From positions 2,437,346-2,501,345 of the forward strand of contig CM074761.1 in assembly GCA_037355855.1 (NCBI GenBank): a stretch of 64,000 nt of DNA, written 5' to 3'. Under the pieces are notes generated by a model. It made no database searches. It was not told the DNA's origin and saw nothing but the letters and a program-made list of their open reading frames with translations. The stretch comes from Pseudo-nitzschia pungens (taxonomy: Eukaryota; Bacillariophyta; Bacillariophyceae; Bacillariales; Bacillariaceae). Positions 10,276 to 22,288 of this stretch are shown piece by piece (position 1 is the first letter of the stretch; each line of letters starts with the position of its first letter). Made by a program: the position numbers and the translations under genes.

Positions 10276-13200
10276 ATGGTCGGATTCGGTTCGAGCCTGC
10301 GGATGGGGCGGAGGACCGGCTGGGAATCTGCCTATTTGGATTACGAAACGCTCAAGATGCTCTTGTCACAGATCGAGGCAGTCTACGAGGAACGCGATCT
10401 GACCGGAGTTTCCGCGGACGGGTTCTTTATCGGAGGAAGCATGCCTCTGGGCATTGCCGAGTCGGAGCGAAACGACGTCAATCGGAATCACAACAATGGC
10501 ACGGCCGCAAACAGCGGCGAGAAACCAAACAAACAAACCACCAATTACAGGGACGAGCTCTTTCTCGAGTGGGATTCCGACATTGCCTTTGCCTCGGAGA
10601 TGGATGTTGGCGACGACGACGATAGCGACAGCGACAGCGAGGACGACAGCGAGGACTACGAGTACAACTATGACTACGAATACGATTACGACTATAACGC
10701 CGATCGAGATCTCGATACTATACCGGACGATTCGGTTGAATACAACTACACCGGTTCGACGGTTTGGGAACAACACGGACTGGGGCAGCACCACATGCAT
10801 GTGGACCCCTACCAATATTCCAAACCCCTGCCGGGGTCCGGTGTTTCGGAACCCACCCCGTCCGCCTTTTCCGTATCGGCCTACGCAACAACCAAAAACA
10901 GCGGAATCTATTGCTCGTCGTCGAGCGATGACGACAACAACGACCAGTGTGACTACGATTATTCCAAGCCCTGGGCCACCACGAAGCGAAAGAAAAAGGA
11001 CAGAACCCCAAAAAAGAAGAAATCAAAAGCGTCCAACTCGCTCATCCATCCAATTATTGGCGGTGGCAAGGCCACCACCACAAAGAAGAAGAAAAAGAGA
11101 TCGACCCCGGGTTTTCACCAAAAGACGAGTTCCCACAGCACCCTTCCGGACGCCTTTATCGTAGAGAAGGGAACCATTGGCGGGGACTATCATTATGGCG
11201 ACGACGCGCATTCCGATGGCGGTGAGGGCAAGAACTACTACTACTACAATTTTGGCGGGAACGAGGAGAGCGGCAAACCCGGGAGCACCCTGCGGACGAC
11301 CGACCGCCACCGGGACGACAGCACGGGAACCAGCAAGGTCGGTGGCGACGAAGACAGCGCGCTCCTCTCCAACGGATTCCCAACTCCCCAGAAAAATCCC
11401 GACAGGGGCAACTTTGTGTGGTTTCCGAGCCCCAGCACCGCAACAAAGGGCGGGGACGCCGCGTCCGCCACAAAGTTTCGACCGACCGCGGACACAAGCG
11501 GTTACGGCAGTCTCCTGCACGTCAAACCGATCGCGTCCTCCTCGTCCTCCTCGCAGCCACAGGGCTCGTCCTCTGCGGCCAAGACCAAGCCGGGGACGAC
11601 TGTAAATCGCAACCGCAACCGCAACCGCAAACCCCGTGACGAGCGCAAGCTCCGATACGAGCGAGAACGCCGCCGCCAGAGGAAGCAGCGCCGCCGTCGA
11701 AACCGCATCCGCCAGCGAAAAGAACGCGAAAAGAGGGTTCCCCCGCACATACGGGTTGCGCACGAAAAGTCTAGGGCCATCACGGAACGTTTTCTGGGCC
11801 TGTTGCGGGCCGAGGTAGAAAAGGTGACGCTCTTTGCCCAGGCCCGGCTTGGAGAGCTTGCGGACACGGCCGGCAGCCTGCGGTTCTTGTCTTCCGACGA
11901 AAACCTCGGGACGTCGGGACGGAGCGACCCCGCCTACGACTACCCATTGTCGGAAGGAGGGATCCACCTATCGGCTTCGTCCTCGTCCGACGAAGGAGCC
12001 GGGGGATATCATAACCCGAACAACAAGGGGGGTTATCCCTGGTCGGATTCCTCCACGAACCTGAGTGACGTCACTGGCGCAGTCAGTGGGGGGAGACGAA
12101 ACACCACCATTAACTTCTCTCCGACCGATGCCTATTCCGTTCGGAACGAGCCCAACCGCTCCAACCCTTCGCTGTCGCCCACACCATCGTCGTCGACGCC
12201 GCCACCGGCTACGCACAAGGGGTGGACGAGCCCCGCAGAGCGTCCCGCCTTTACCGAAACCCAGGAAAAATTCGAGGCTACCAAGCGAAAGATCGCCCAG
12301 TTCCAGGAAGTCAGAAGGGAGCGATCCATCTTTCAGCGGAACGATTATATCGTGGGCGAGGACTTGCTGCTCGTATCGGCCGTCGACGAGGCCGATGCCT
12401 TTTCGGCCGTGGGCGTCGAACTCCTGCATATTCTCAAGTACATTTGTGTGAACCTCATCGCCGTGCGCAAAATCTGCAAAAAACACGACCGGCTCCTGAT
12501 GAATCGCATGCTGGGGGGATACTACCACCGAAAGAAAACGACGAGGTCCCAGGAAGAAACTACTCTCGGTGGATTGATTGCTCACGTCGCCGGCGATATC
12601 TACGAGGCGCACCCGGATCTGATCGGTCTCGTAAACAACGGGAAGTTGATTGGGGTGTACGATCTCAAGATCCAGCAACTCGCAAATTCAAGGACGGTCA
12701 AAGTGGTTTCGTCGTGCCTGGCACTGGCCTTGTCCGAATACGAGGTTTCGCGATGGAGAGCCGACGCCCTGGCCAAACTGAACCCGGCACTGAAGAAAGG
12801 GAGAAAACCATCACCCTTTGCGGATCTCGATCAAGGGAACACCGCGTGGCCGTTCAAAATCCGGACCGACAACTGCCTCAAAACATCATCGTCGCAGCAA
12901 CAGCATGAAGCAGATATTACATTTTTGCAGGGTCACGACATTTGTGTTGGGTCTGACGACGAGCATGGCGCTGGTCCTCCGTCCACTACCTCGGCCCTGT
13001 CGCTCTCCAGGCTCAGGTATACGGTGCTATCGATTGTAAGTGCAAATATTTGTGTACCGTCGCATCTTTGTTCAAGTATATATTGTCATCAATTGTTATT
13101 TTTGGCTCGATAAAGCTCAACCAGCATCATTTTTGATCTTTATTTCAATCCCAAAACAGGCTGCTCTGCGCGAAGCCTCGAGAATTAAGTCCAACAACTT

Positions 13201-15587
13201 TTCAAATTATCTCAGCAGATCAACTCTGACGTTCACAGGCCACGCAATTATCGGCGAAGGACTCGATGGCTGCTCGAGGGATACCCTTAATGTTGTGCTC
13301 TCTTACAACCCCGATGCCGCCCTATTATTAGATACATCTGCAATCTACGAAGGCCTAAGGTGTGGTCAATGGCGGAGAGCATCGATAGCGAGTGTAATGA
13401 CTTCTGCGTTGGCTGTTGCTCTCAACCTGCCACACACGAGTCAGTCGTTGGGTCCCCTGACATTGTCACCACGAGCAGTGCACGAAAAAGAATTGATCGT
13501 CTCGAATGCCTTGAGTATTCTGCCGCCAAAATCGAAGGGATTGGTTCGAGAATCCCCCCTTGAGGGAACCGGTTTGCCTCCATCTATTTTCCTGCGCATT
13601 AGTCGATTTACAGACCTTCCTGTATCCGTGCTTCGAGCAAATCGACTGGCTCTGTTTCTGTACAATGTAAGTTCCACGTGCAAAATCGGCTACACGTACG
13701 TACCTGCGAAACAAAATATCTCACAAAATAGTCGTGATTGTTTCAGGCGAACTTTTTCATCGCCCATCCAACGTCTGTGACTTTCGTGTTGGATTCAGAT
13801 GAGAGTATTGCCTACTCGGCTCTAGTAATAGGAGCACCCACCCTCTCTGCAATCATCATCTCGATGATTCACTGCCGTATTCTTTCGGGATATTCCACGA
13901 GAAAAGTCTCAAACAAAGAGAACATCAATCTCTTTCGTTATCTTCTCATCTTCTCTTCTTTGAGTGCCATTGTCGGAAATGCTGTTCAAGTGTATGCGAT
14001 TGAAAATCAATCTATCGGTTTATCGGTGAGTGCTGCTGTTTGGGCTTGAAAGTGTGTATCTGAGTAGAACTTCTGCTGGCAGAATAACAACTGATTATGT
14101 TTTTTGCTTGTTCCGCACAGATATTGGGTAGGTTCCTATTGGGATTTGCTGCGGCTGAGATTGTGAACCGCCAATTCGTGGTTTGTTTTCTTCCGACGTT
14201 TTTGATTGTGGCAGAGTCCGCTCGTTTGGTTCAATTTCAAGTTTCAGGGCAAATACTAGGTCTTTCGATTGGATCTTTCGCAGGTAGTTTTATACAGACA
14301 ACTGCGGAATTGAATTTAGAATTATTGTCGGTCGTCAACCAAAATACCGATGCTAGACCAGGTCGAAGGGCGGAGGAGGATATGAATTTAGATGCAACGG
14401 CGTCTCATGATGAGATTGATCCGAATTTTGAACCAAAGGAGAACCAAGTTGGCCTCCTCACTGCTGCAAACTGGTGCATGATTGCCCTTTGGCTGATGTA
14501 TTTGGTTTATATGCTATTCGGTTGGGGAGTTTCGGACAGCGAACTCGACGCAAAGGAAGGGACAAATGAGGCGGATTATGGAGATAATGCACGTGACGGA
14601 TATGACCAAGAGAATAGTAGTTCCGATTCATTTGAATCAGATGAAGACACTAACATCTTAGATTATTCATCGAAATTAAGATCAATCAGTGGAGATCGAA
14701 ACTTTCCAGAATGCGATATGCCAGGGAGTCCAGGAGATAGCAATGCACGATTGAAACCGAGAGGTCAACACCGAAAACGTTTCCGAAGTATCAGAACTTT
14801 TACGAAGAATTTCCGCAAACTAATGATTTACAGCATTGCAATCCCGGTTTCTCTGGTTTTGGTTGTGTGCACTGTTTTTGCACAAGAGGTCCTGTTCTCA
14901 ACTTGTGCTCTGATCACAAAATGTTATTTTCATTGGAGAGGGTCAGCCAGTGGTATTTTCTTGGCGTCACTGTCAGTAACACTTTTGCCAATGGACTATT
15001 GTTGCGAACGAATAACAAGGAGATACGAAGAGCGTTTCTTGGTTAAAGTAAGTTTGTGCTTGCTGCAGTATTTTCAACTATTCATCCCTGTCTTCACTCT
15101 TGGCGGTATTTTTTTCTCACGCCCTTGCTGAAAAATCATGCAGCGAAGTATTGTGGTGCTTGGATTGGGACTACTTGTGATAATCAATTGGGGGTCATTT
15201 TTTGCTCTCATGCCAAACTTGAACAACCTATTCAAAGAAGATCGGAGCAATCGCCATCATCAATACGATTGGATGCTAGGAGTCGGGCAGTATGTTGTGG
15301 GATTCATCATCACCTTCAGTGCTTTGCGAGCACTTGGGATTGGATCCCGTTCTCTGCTTAGCAAAGTATCGCCTCCAAATTTGCAGAATATCGTAGTGAA
15401 TTTGGGGACTATTACCACTTTCATCACGCTATTTTCACAGTTTTTTGCCTACTGTTACATCGCATCCATTGTTCTATCACAGCGAGAAATCAATATCGAC
15501 ATTTTGAATTCGTTGCTGATGCCAATTTCAATCACCGCTTGCTTGATGTATTATCTTGTCCGAAAGCACTACTTCTTCCTGATGTGA
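10276..15587 (+). CDS. SPX-MFS protein, probable vacuolar phosphate transporter
   Basis: It likely moves phosphate across the vacuolar membrane, with the SPX domain sensing inositol pyrophosphates. Five exons join with all introns in phase 0: 10276-13035, 13160-13666, 13747-14025, 14121-15047 and 15144-15587, giving 1,638 residues. SPX helix 1 shows YLDYETLK (Tyr20, Lys27) and the lysine cluster is RKICKKHDR near residue 730, so the ligand-binding positions appear kept. The SPX domain is split by two long charged, low-complexity insertions, about residues 45-490 and 545-665, rich in Asp/Tyr, Lys and Arg runs. The MFS part contains ILGRFLLGFAAAEIVNRQF, the counterpart of the GRLFCGFGSARAVNRRY motif of plant PHT5/VPT, and an acidic loop in exon 4. 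PHO1-type EXS exporters are excluded because no EXS domain is present. Confidence 0.9.
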
Positions 15588-16537
15588 GAGCCGGGGACCC
15601 TGCGGACAGTCCTCGCCCGAAATACAGATGTTATCGCGAATTAAAAAAAAAAGGATGGCAATTGGTCAAGTGGACCTGCCTTATGTTTAGAAAAGGCATC
15701 CTTCGATTCTGCCTCTTACCACATAAAAGTAATGAGAAGCTGAGGTTCAGTATGTAGTTACACTAGACAATGGATGGGTGGTGAATAGCTTGAGCTGAGG
15801 TTCAGTATGTAGTTACACTAGACAATGGATGGGTGGTGAATAGCTTGTATTTTGGTGTAATTCCTGCTGCATCTCAATGATGATTGTAAATCAGGACAAT
15901 TGGCATGGGACAAGTTTCTCCACAAAACACATCTTGTCACATTGAACATTAGACCACCATCTTCTTTGAAGTGCCACTATCGCATTATCATACCAAGTTT
16001 CATATGTACTAAACATACCGGTACACAAAACATAAAATACATAAAATATGTTCTTCTCGTGCCAACCTTTGACATGCATGCGTCATGCAGTGCTTCTAAA
16101 AATTGAGAAGATGGTTCGGGACAACCTGTTTCGTTTGTTCTCTGCCTTCTTGACGTGAATGCTGCCAATGTACGTGGTGCATTCTTTTGCTGGTAGTTGT
16201 GTCAACTTCTGGCACGAAGGAATGAATGAATCATGTCGTCACAGATCACGAGACGCAGTGCCCTAGGAGAGAAACTACGACTACGTCCCGTCACACTACG
16301 GTACCTGGTAAGATTACAGGTAAGGTTACCAATACAACAAAAACAAATTCAAAAATCCTGAGCAGTTCGAAAGCTACCACCGTTGTTCACAACGGAGGCT
16401 CTCTATCGATCCATAAAAACAACATACCGCAAAGATTGTGATGACCGTTCTTCGATATCACACTTTCTTCACAGGAAACAACAGCAAGAATAAATAGAAA
16501 GCTCAAATTAAAAGCCAAAGAAATACTAGCAAGCAAC
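15588..16537. other. intergenic, 3' flank of SPX-MFS and 5' flank of next gene
   Basis: Apart from the 55-bp duplication listed separately I see no gene. Short reading frames here have no recognisable conservation. Confidence 0.5.
15739..15847. repeat. 55-bp tandem duplication
   Basis: Bases 15739-15793 are repeated at 15794-15847 with no visible mismatch, starting GCTGAGGTTCAGTATGTAG. The identity of the copies implies a recent event. It lies about 150 bases past the stop codon of the SPX-MFS gene. Confidence 0.95.
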
Positions 16538-17020
16538 ATGACGACTTCTCGCAAGATTCTTCGAGTGCTACTCACGATTTCGATGGTATCTTCCATTCGT
16601 GCATTTGGACCTCGTTTGGAACGATTGTCTCATTCATATTCGTTTGGTCATGGTTCGGCATCAAGACTGTACGCGTTTGAATCCGAACAAAACCATGATG
16701 ATGATTACAAATCACTTCAGCCACATGATTCTGAGTTCGATCTCGTGTCTGCTCCGATTAATATTCTAGACGACTTTTCGCAATTGTTCAATTGTGAGGG
16801 CTTTGATGGAACGTTCCCATTTCTACAAGAGCAGGCCGATGCCATAGCACTCGGAAGTGATTCATCAGAATTCGATATATGGGAGAGCGAACCACTAGAA
16901 ATGTGCGGTGACAATTGCAAAGAATGTGAGATTCCCAAGGATTGGTTTGCGATTACTGAAATGGAAGAAATTGATGTGATGGAGTTCCTAGGCGTTACAA
17001 GAGTAAAACCGCTATGTTGA
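16538..17020 (+). CDS. small acidic protein, probably plastid-targeted
   Basis: The 160-residue protein starts with a signal peptide (about residues 1-22) followed by IRAFGPRL, which fits the plastid cleavage motif with Phe at +1. The mature part is acidic and ends with a cysteine-bearing segment, MCGDNCKECEIPKDW, whose CxxxCxxC spacing could bind metal or form disulfides. I recognise no family. The single exon uses the first ATG, preceded by an A-rich leader. Plastid location is inferred from the presequence only. Confidence 0.65.
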   Translation: MTTSRKILRVLLTISMVSSIRAFGPRLERLSHSYSFGHGSASRLYAFESEQNHDDDYKSLQPHDSEFDLVSAPINILDDFSQLFNCEGFDGTFPFLQEQADAIALGSDSSEFDIWESEPLEMCGDNCKECEIPKDWFAITEMEEIDVMEFLGVTRVKPLC

Positions 17021-17337
17021 CACTTCGCATGCATGAACAACCGAGCGGGATAGGTATTGAACCGCAGGTGATGGGATTGGGGGATAGTCGGGCGGTGTCA
17101 TTCGATAATACGCTGAACCGTCTTACAAAAACTAAGGCTTCCAAAGACGTATGTTTCTTACTGATCGGTGTACAGCAGAACTCTTTCGTGGAATGGCCAC
17201 AATGTATTTTAATATAAGTTACACACAACGAGATAGAATAAAGTTCGAGAAACTTTGAAAGCACTTTTAGAACATCAATTATTTCTTCGTTTCATAGACT
17301 TGTACAGCTATCAGTTTTGGATTGTGAATCATTCCTC
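17021..17337. other. short convergent intergenic stretch
   Basis: Shared 3' flank of the small plastid gene and the MFSD5-like gene. Nothing recognised. Confidence 0.5.
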
Positions 17338-19184
17338 TCACGCAACGGCAAGGTCTGCCTTCGTAGCCCCATTCAGTTTGATCATACACAAAGTCGCCAA
17401 TGCCAAGGCGCCAGAACTGATACCAAGTGCGCCATTCACACCCAAGTACTTGACAAACATGAAGACACTCACGACCAGAACGTTTAGCGGAATACCGAAC
17501 AGGTTCATGATGACCGATCGGTGAGAGTCGGGAATGTATTTACTGCGCAGGGTTCCAATCGAGGGGAAGTACATTCCCACGCAGGCTTCGAAGGCGAAGA
17601 AAGAAGCGATCAATGCTGGTAGACTGCTCGCCATCGATGAGGACGAGACGGTGAATGTAGCTGTGGACATGGCAATGGTAGCAATTGTTAGCATACCGGC
17701 TGTGACACCCTCAGTAGTCGGACCCTTCATCTTAGCAAATTGACCAAACAGCGTCGATCCGAACAAACAGCACGCCATGAAGCACGAGAACACGGTACCA
17801 TATGGCGTTACGGCACCCTCTCCAAAGGCTTTGGCAACGGCTGCAGCAATGGCTGGAGGCCACTGAAGGACGAAAATGTACATTGCAGCTTCGAACAAAC
17901 TCTGAACACCACCGACCATCATAATTTTTGGATCATCGCGCACGACCTTGATGGCATCCCTGATGGAAGGTTTGCTGCCATCACTGTCACCTGATGATTT
18001 AGCTGCCAAATTTTCTTTCCACAAAAGAGAAGCAAGCAGTCCACCCGCAAGGAGGAATCCGGTTGACATTTCGAAGGGCCCAGTAGGACCGCGTCTGCTA
18101 GCTGCCAAACTTGCTAATTGACCGGCAATGATGGCAACGATGGAATCACCCGCGTACGCCTGGATAGAAAATTCAAAGGAAGGATATCAAACAAAGGCAA
18201 ACATAAGAAACAGAATCATGGATACGACCGGACAGATACAACTTCCGTGCTCGATTTACTGACGTTGGAACGTCATTCTTCGAAAGGACAACGTACCAAA
18301 CCAAAGGTTTCACCGAGGTATTCTCCATCTGGATCATCCCCACTCTTTTGGCTCTCGCCAACGAGCCATGATTCGGGTGCACTAAACAACAAGCTGGTAC
18401 CGATTCCGGACATGACTCGACCGAAGAGAAGTACCATGAGCAGGGGACTCTTCGTCGAAAGAGCTCCGATAGAATACAAAATCGAAAAGGCAAGAGTTCC
18501 CTTCTTCCGTCCGTAGTTGTCGATGGCCCGTCCCACGGATGGCCCAAACAATGCCGTGGATGCGAATCCAGTCAGAAACAATCGGCTGATCATGGCCATC
18601 GACGCAGGCGCACCTCCAAAAACCTTGGAAGCGTAAACCTCATAGAAGTATGGACCTTGTAACCAATCGGCACATCGCAACAACCAAAACACAGACAAGA
18701 ACTTTCGTTGCAAATCCTTGACGCTTTCCGGCTTTTCTTTCTTCGACTCGACAGCACCCGAGGCGCTGTCCTTCTTCTTGCTATCGACCGCTTGGAGAAC
18801 CTTGAAGGTTGTTGTCAGCATAGCTACCGCCAATAAACAAGTGTTGAAAAGATTGGTCGGAGTGAGAGCGGTTGCCGCGGTAGCAGCGGATGCGCCCCCT
18901 CGGAATCGACCGACAACATTCGATAGCAACGACAAGGATGGTGCGGAAATTCCGGCACACATCTTCAAGCGAGAGTTCATGGCCGTGGAACGTTGCGACT
19001 GATGGATCGCGGAACCCGTCCGTCTATTGTTTCGGAGGAAGAGCGCAGATGACGCATGAAGATGTTGTTGTTGTTGCGTGCCGACCAAGGTGGGCGTCGG
19101 CCTGGCAGCTAAGCTGCCGAATGCCGAGGCCGGGGCCATCAAGGTGACCAACACAAAAAGGGTGATGAAGGTGAGTCTCGTCAT
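17338..19184 (-). CDS. MFSD5/MOT2-like major facilitator with plastid presequence
   Basis: Two exons, 19184-18297 and 18159-17338, joined in phase 0 across a 137-nt GTACGT..CAG intron, give 569 residues. DWLQGPYFYEVYA, the LFGPSVGRAIDNYGRKKG loop, GRVMSGIGTSLLFSAPESWL and GGVQSLFEAAMYIFVLQWPP match the MFSD5 family, whose algal and animal members transport molybdate (family knowledge). The N-terminus has a signal peptide ending APASAFGS, a textbook ASAF plastid motif, then a Ser/Gln/Arg-rich transit region. A Lys/Glu-rich linker (about residues 135-155) separates a first hydrophobic segment from the core. If targeting is correct, it sits in a plastid envelope membrane; the substrate there is unknown. 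Confidence 0.85.
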
Positions 19185-20024
19185 GATAACTATTTGATGC
19201 GTGCGTCTTCGACGAAAGACGACACAACTTATTCTCTACTCGACTGCCCAGTAGATGTTCTAGTCGTAGAGTCAAAGCAACTCAATGAATTACCTCAGTT
19301 GCTGTTACTCAAACATCCGTTCTTGATTTTCAAATTGATTGATCGGTGATCCACGTGATCGGAAGATCATGATTGTTTGCCATGGAATTGACGGTATGAT
19401 ACTCGTCGGTCTGTTGTACGAGTTACACGTACGCACTTTCACAACAACATACCGTACGGTAACTTACCGGTAGGAGGAATGAGGAGATAGAAGTAAGGTT
19501 TAGACCTCAACTCGACTCGAGTGAATCAGTCCAAAGTTCTTTACTCGTCACTCGTCAGTCACTAACACGAACTGACAACATGTTGAATGTGGTCCCAACC
19601 AGGGGTCATACCGCAGGTCCCAACATGTTAGGCCCATGTTCATGTTGGGCATCACAATTGACACTGCATACGTATTTTTTCCAAGCCGATGCCAACGAGA
19701 ACGGAATGGAATCTCGATCTTTGTTCCTCGTTCTCCTGATGATTCTTCACGTCAATCAGTAAGCCTTAAGGTTTACCGGTATGCTGAAAACCCTTCACAA
19801 GAAACATGGATCAGTGATGGCGATAACGAACTACAAGTAAGGTTATTGAATCGCAGTACGATGGAGTATGCAAGTAGTACTACACGAACATCCAAGTCTC
19901 TAAACTGATTTAGAAAGATACTGTTTGAGAGAATACTGACTAACTTTTCATGATACCCAGTACGAAAGTCAAAGCATCAAGGTCAGAACGCGATAGAACC
20001 TACGACTAGTTAGACATAGTCAAG
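19185..20024. other. divergent intergenic stretch
   Basis: Separates the divergent MFSD5-like and transhydrogenase-like genes, so it should hold both promoters. It contains TACCGTACGGTAACTTACCGGTA-type GTA words near 19450-19475 and no credible gene. Confidence 0.5.
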
Positions 20025-22288
20025 ATGATGAGTTCATTTTGGTCGAGCCGATTCGTGCTCCTGTTATTGCCTGGGATCATCACCTTACCGCGCATGGCGG
20101 TTTCGTTTCAAAGACCATGGGGACAAGAAATTCTTCGACAGCGTTGCAACGCTGCAACATTACCAAGAATCGCTCCTCCAAACACGAAGACGTATTGGAC
20201 GACGTATTGGATGGCGTTAGGACATTCGGACCGTATTAAGGTAACTGCCTTGGACGTTACAAGTGAGAACGACCCGGACACAAATGGTCACCCTTACGAT
20301 TACGACTTGGCAGTCATCGGGGCGGGACCCGTAGGTGTTCAAGCGGCAATTGTCGCAGCATCGACAGCAAAGAAAAAGGTCGTGCTAATCGATGCACCTC
20401 GTGCTTCAGGAAAATTAATGAACGAAGATACCAACGAAGATTTATCGATTGGTGGACCAACTGGGTTGTTTTCAAAAGCCTTGAGAGATTCTGCAAAACG
20501 AATAAAGGTTTCGACTTTGCGTGGGATGAATTTAAGGGAGGACAGTATATGGAACGAAATCACTAGTTCGTGTGTCGAACTCGCTTCTTTCAATGCGCGG
20601 GACATCAAAAGGCAATTGGAATACGCGGGTGTGACTTTAATCGATGGATACGCAAAATTTAGCGATTATGGTGGAAGCCATCACTTGACAATATGTCCGA
20701 CGGGGTCGACCGCAACCAGTGCAATATCGACCGATAATGTATTGATTGCAACAGGATCGAGTCCATTCCGTCCAGCCAATATACCCTTCGACGGGGTCCG
20801 TGTATTCGATTCCGATTCTATTAATGGGTTGGACTTTTTGCCGAAATCTCTTGTAATTACAGGAAGGTAAATGAAGATCGCTATACAAATGATGCAACCC
20901 TTATCGAAAGCGAATTTTGTAACTTACTCCATCGCGACTTTTGATTGGATTGTGGCGCGTTCTCTCACCCACCTGCACCGATTTGCGTGCCGAATAAATC
21001 AAACGCTCACATGAACCATGACCAAACCACAAACCACAGCGGAATTGTTGCGATCGAATTTGCAAAAATCTTTTCGAACTTGGGTTGTGATGATGTTACA
21101 CTTCTGATTCGAGACAATAGCCCCAAAAACGCACTAAAGAAAATCGGTTTGGACAAAGACGTCGCTGCGACCTTGGTTGCTGACTTGATCTGTTCTGGGA
21201 TCAAAATAGAGCGTGCGTGCGAAGTAGGAACGATAGAGGTGCCGTCTCCCACCAACAATGAAAACTATCTGCCACCATTGAAAATTGGCCTAAAGGCTAA
21301 GGGTGGAGTGGATGACCGTCCAGAGACTTGTCTGCAAGAAATCAAATGCGACGCCTATATAGCTGCCGTTGGGCGGACACCGAATACGAAGAGTTTGAAT
21401 CTGGGAGCAGCAGGAATTGAAGTCGATGAATATGGAGGAATCATTGTCGACAGTCATTTGAGAGCAAAAGGGCCAATTGACGGTAATGTCTATGGTGCCG
21501 GGGATGTCCTGGGAAGGCCCTTCTTGGCATCAACGGGTGTCGCTCAAGGAGTTGCAACAATCAAGAATATGTTTGGTCTTGACCTTCCACTAGATCGCGA
21601 TACATGCGACGATTCATCGGAATTCTGTGGAGTCGAAGACGAGCTTCTCAATAGGGCTGCATCGTGTGATCCTACGACCTTGGTAGCGAATCCAGTGAGT
21701 ATATCTTTGTGAAAACTTTGACTATGCTTTAATCACTTTCAATTGAAACGAAGCTTCAGGGATTCCCCATTGCGTATTTCATTCATTTCTTTGTTTGTTT
21801 TATGAGTCTCTCACAACACTTTTGCTTCTTGGTGATTTCCATTGGATTGTGATGTATTCTCGTAGTTCGCATTTCCGGTGGGAGTTTGGTCTTCCCCCGA
21901 GGCTGCCTATTACGGATTATCTGTGACCCAGGCGCAAGAAATGGGCATCGAAGCCGGGGAAGGCATCGCTCTGTATGCGGAATGTCTTCGTGGACTCGTA
22001 TTCAGTCCTAATGGTTTGCTAAAACTCGTGTTTCAAAAATCGACTGGACAAGTTATCGGTGTGCACATTTGTGGAGAGGATGCGTGTGAATTGATTCATT
22101 ACGGGATGGAACTCGTAAAAACCAGGCGAACTATCACCGACGTCGCAAACAGCTTGTACTCGGCTGTTACATTCCATGAAATGTACAGAATAGCTGCACA
22201 ATCTTGCATGGATCCAAAAGCAGCACGGAAAAGCAGAGCAGCTGCCGGAAAGGCATTAGCTAAGCGAAGACGAAATACCAAGCAATGA
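20025..22288 (+). CDS. pyridine-nucleotide-disulfide oxidoreductase family, soluble-transhydrogenase-like, redox cysteines absent
   Basis: Exons 20025-20866, 21040-21694 and 21866-22288 give 639 residues. Domains are FAD-binding (GAGPVG, residues 99-104), NAD(P)-binding (the first intron splits ITG-S-GIVAIEFAKIF), a second FAD motif (NVYGAGDVLGRP) and a C-terminal dimerisation domain with FHEMYRIAAQ. Where dihydrolipoamide dehydrogenase and mercuric reductase carry the CxxxxC pair, this protein reads GGPTGLFSKALR with no cysteine. That region resembles soluble NAD(P) transhydrogenase, which lacks the redox-active pair, so hydride transfer between NADPH and NAD is the best guess. The N-terminus is a signal peptide followed by VSFQRP, which fits plastid import. 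The position equivalent to the usual catalytic His is HEM. Confidence 0.85.

Noticed and set aside
11023..12678. Minus-strand frames of 236 and 314 codons
   Set aside because: Antisense to the SPX-MFS insertions; low-complexity mirror of GC-rich coding DNA.
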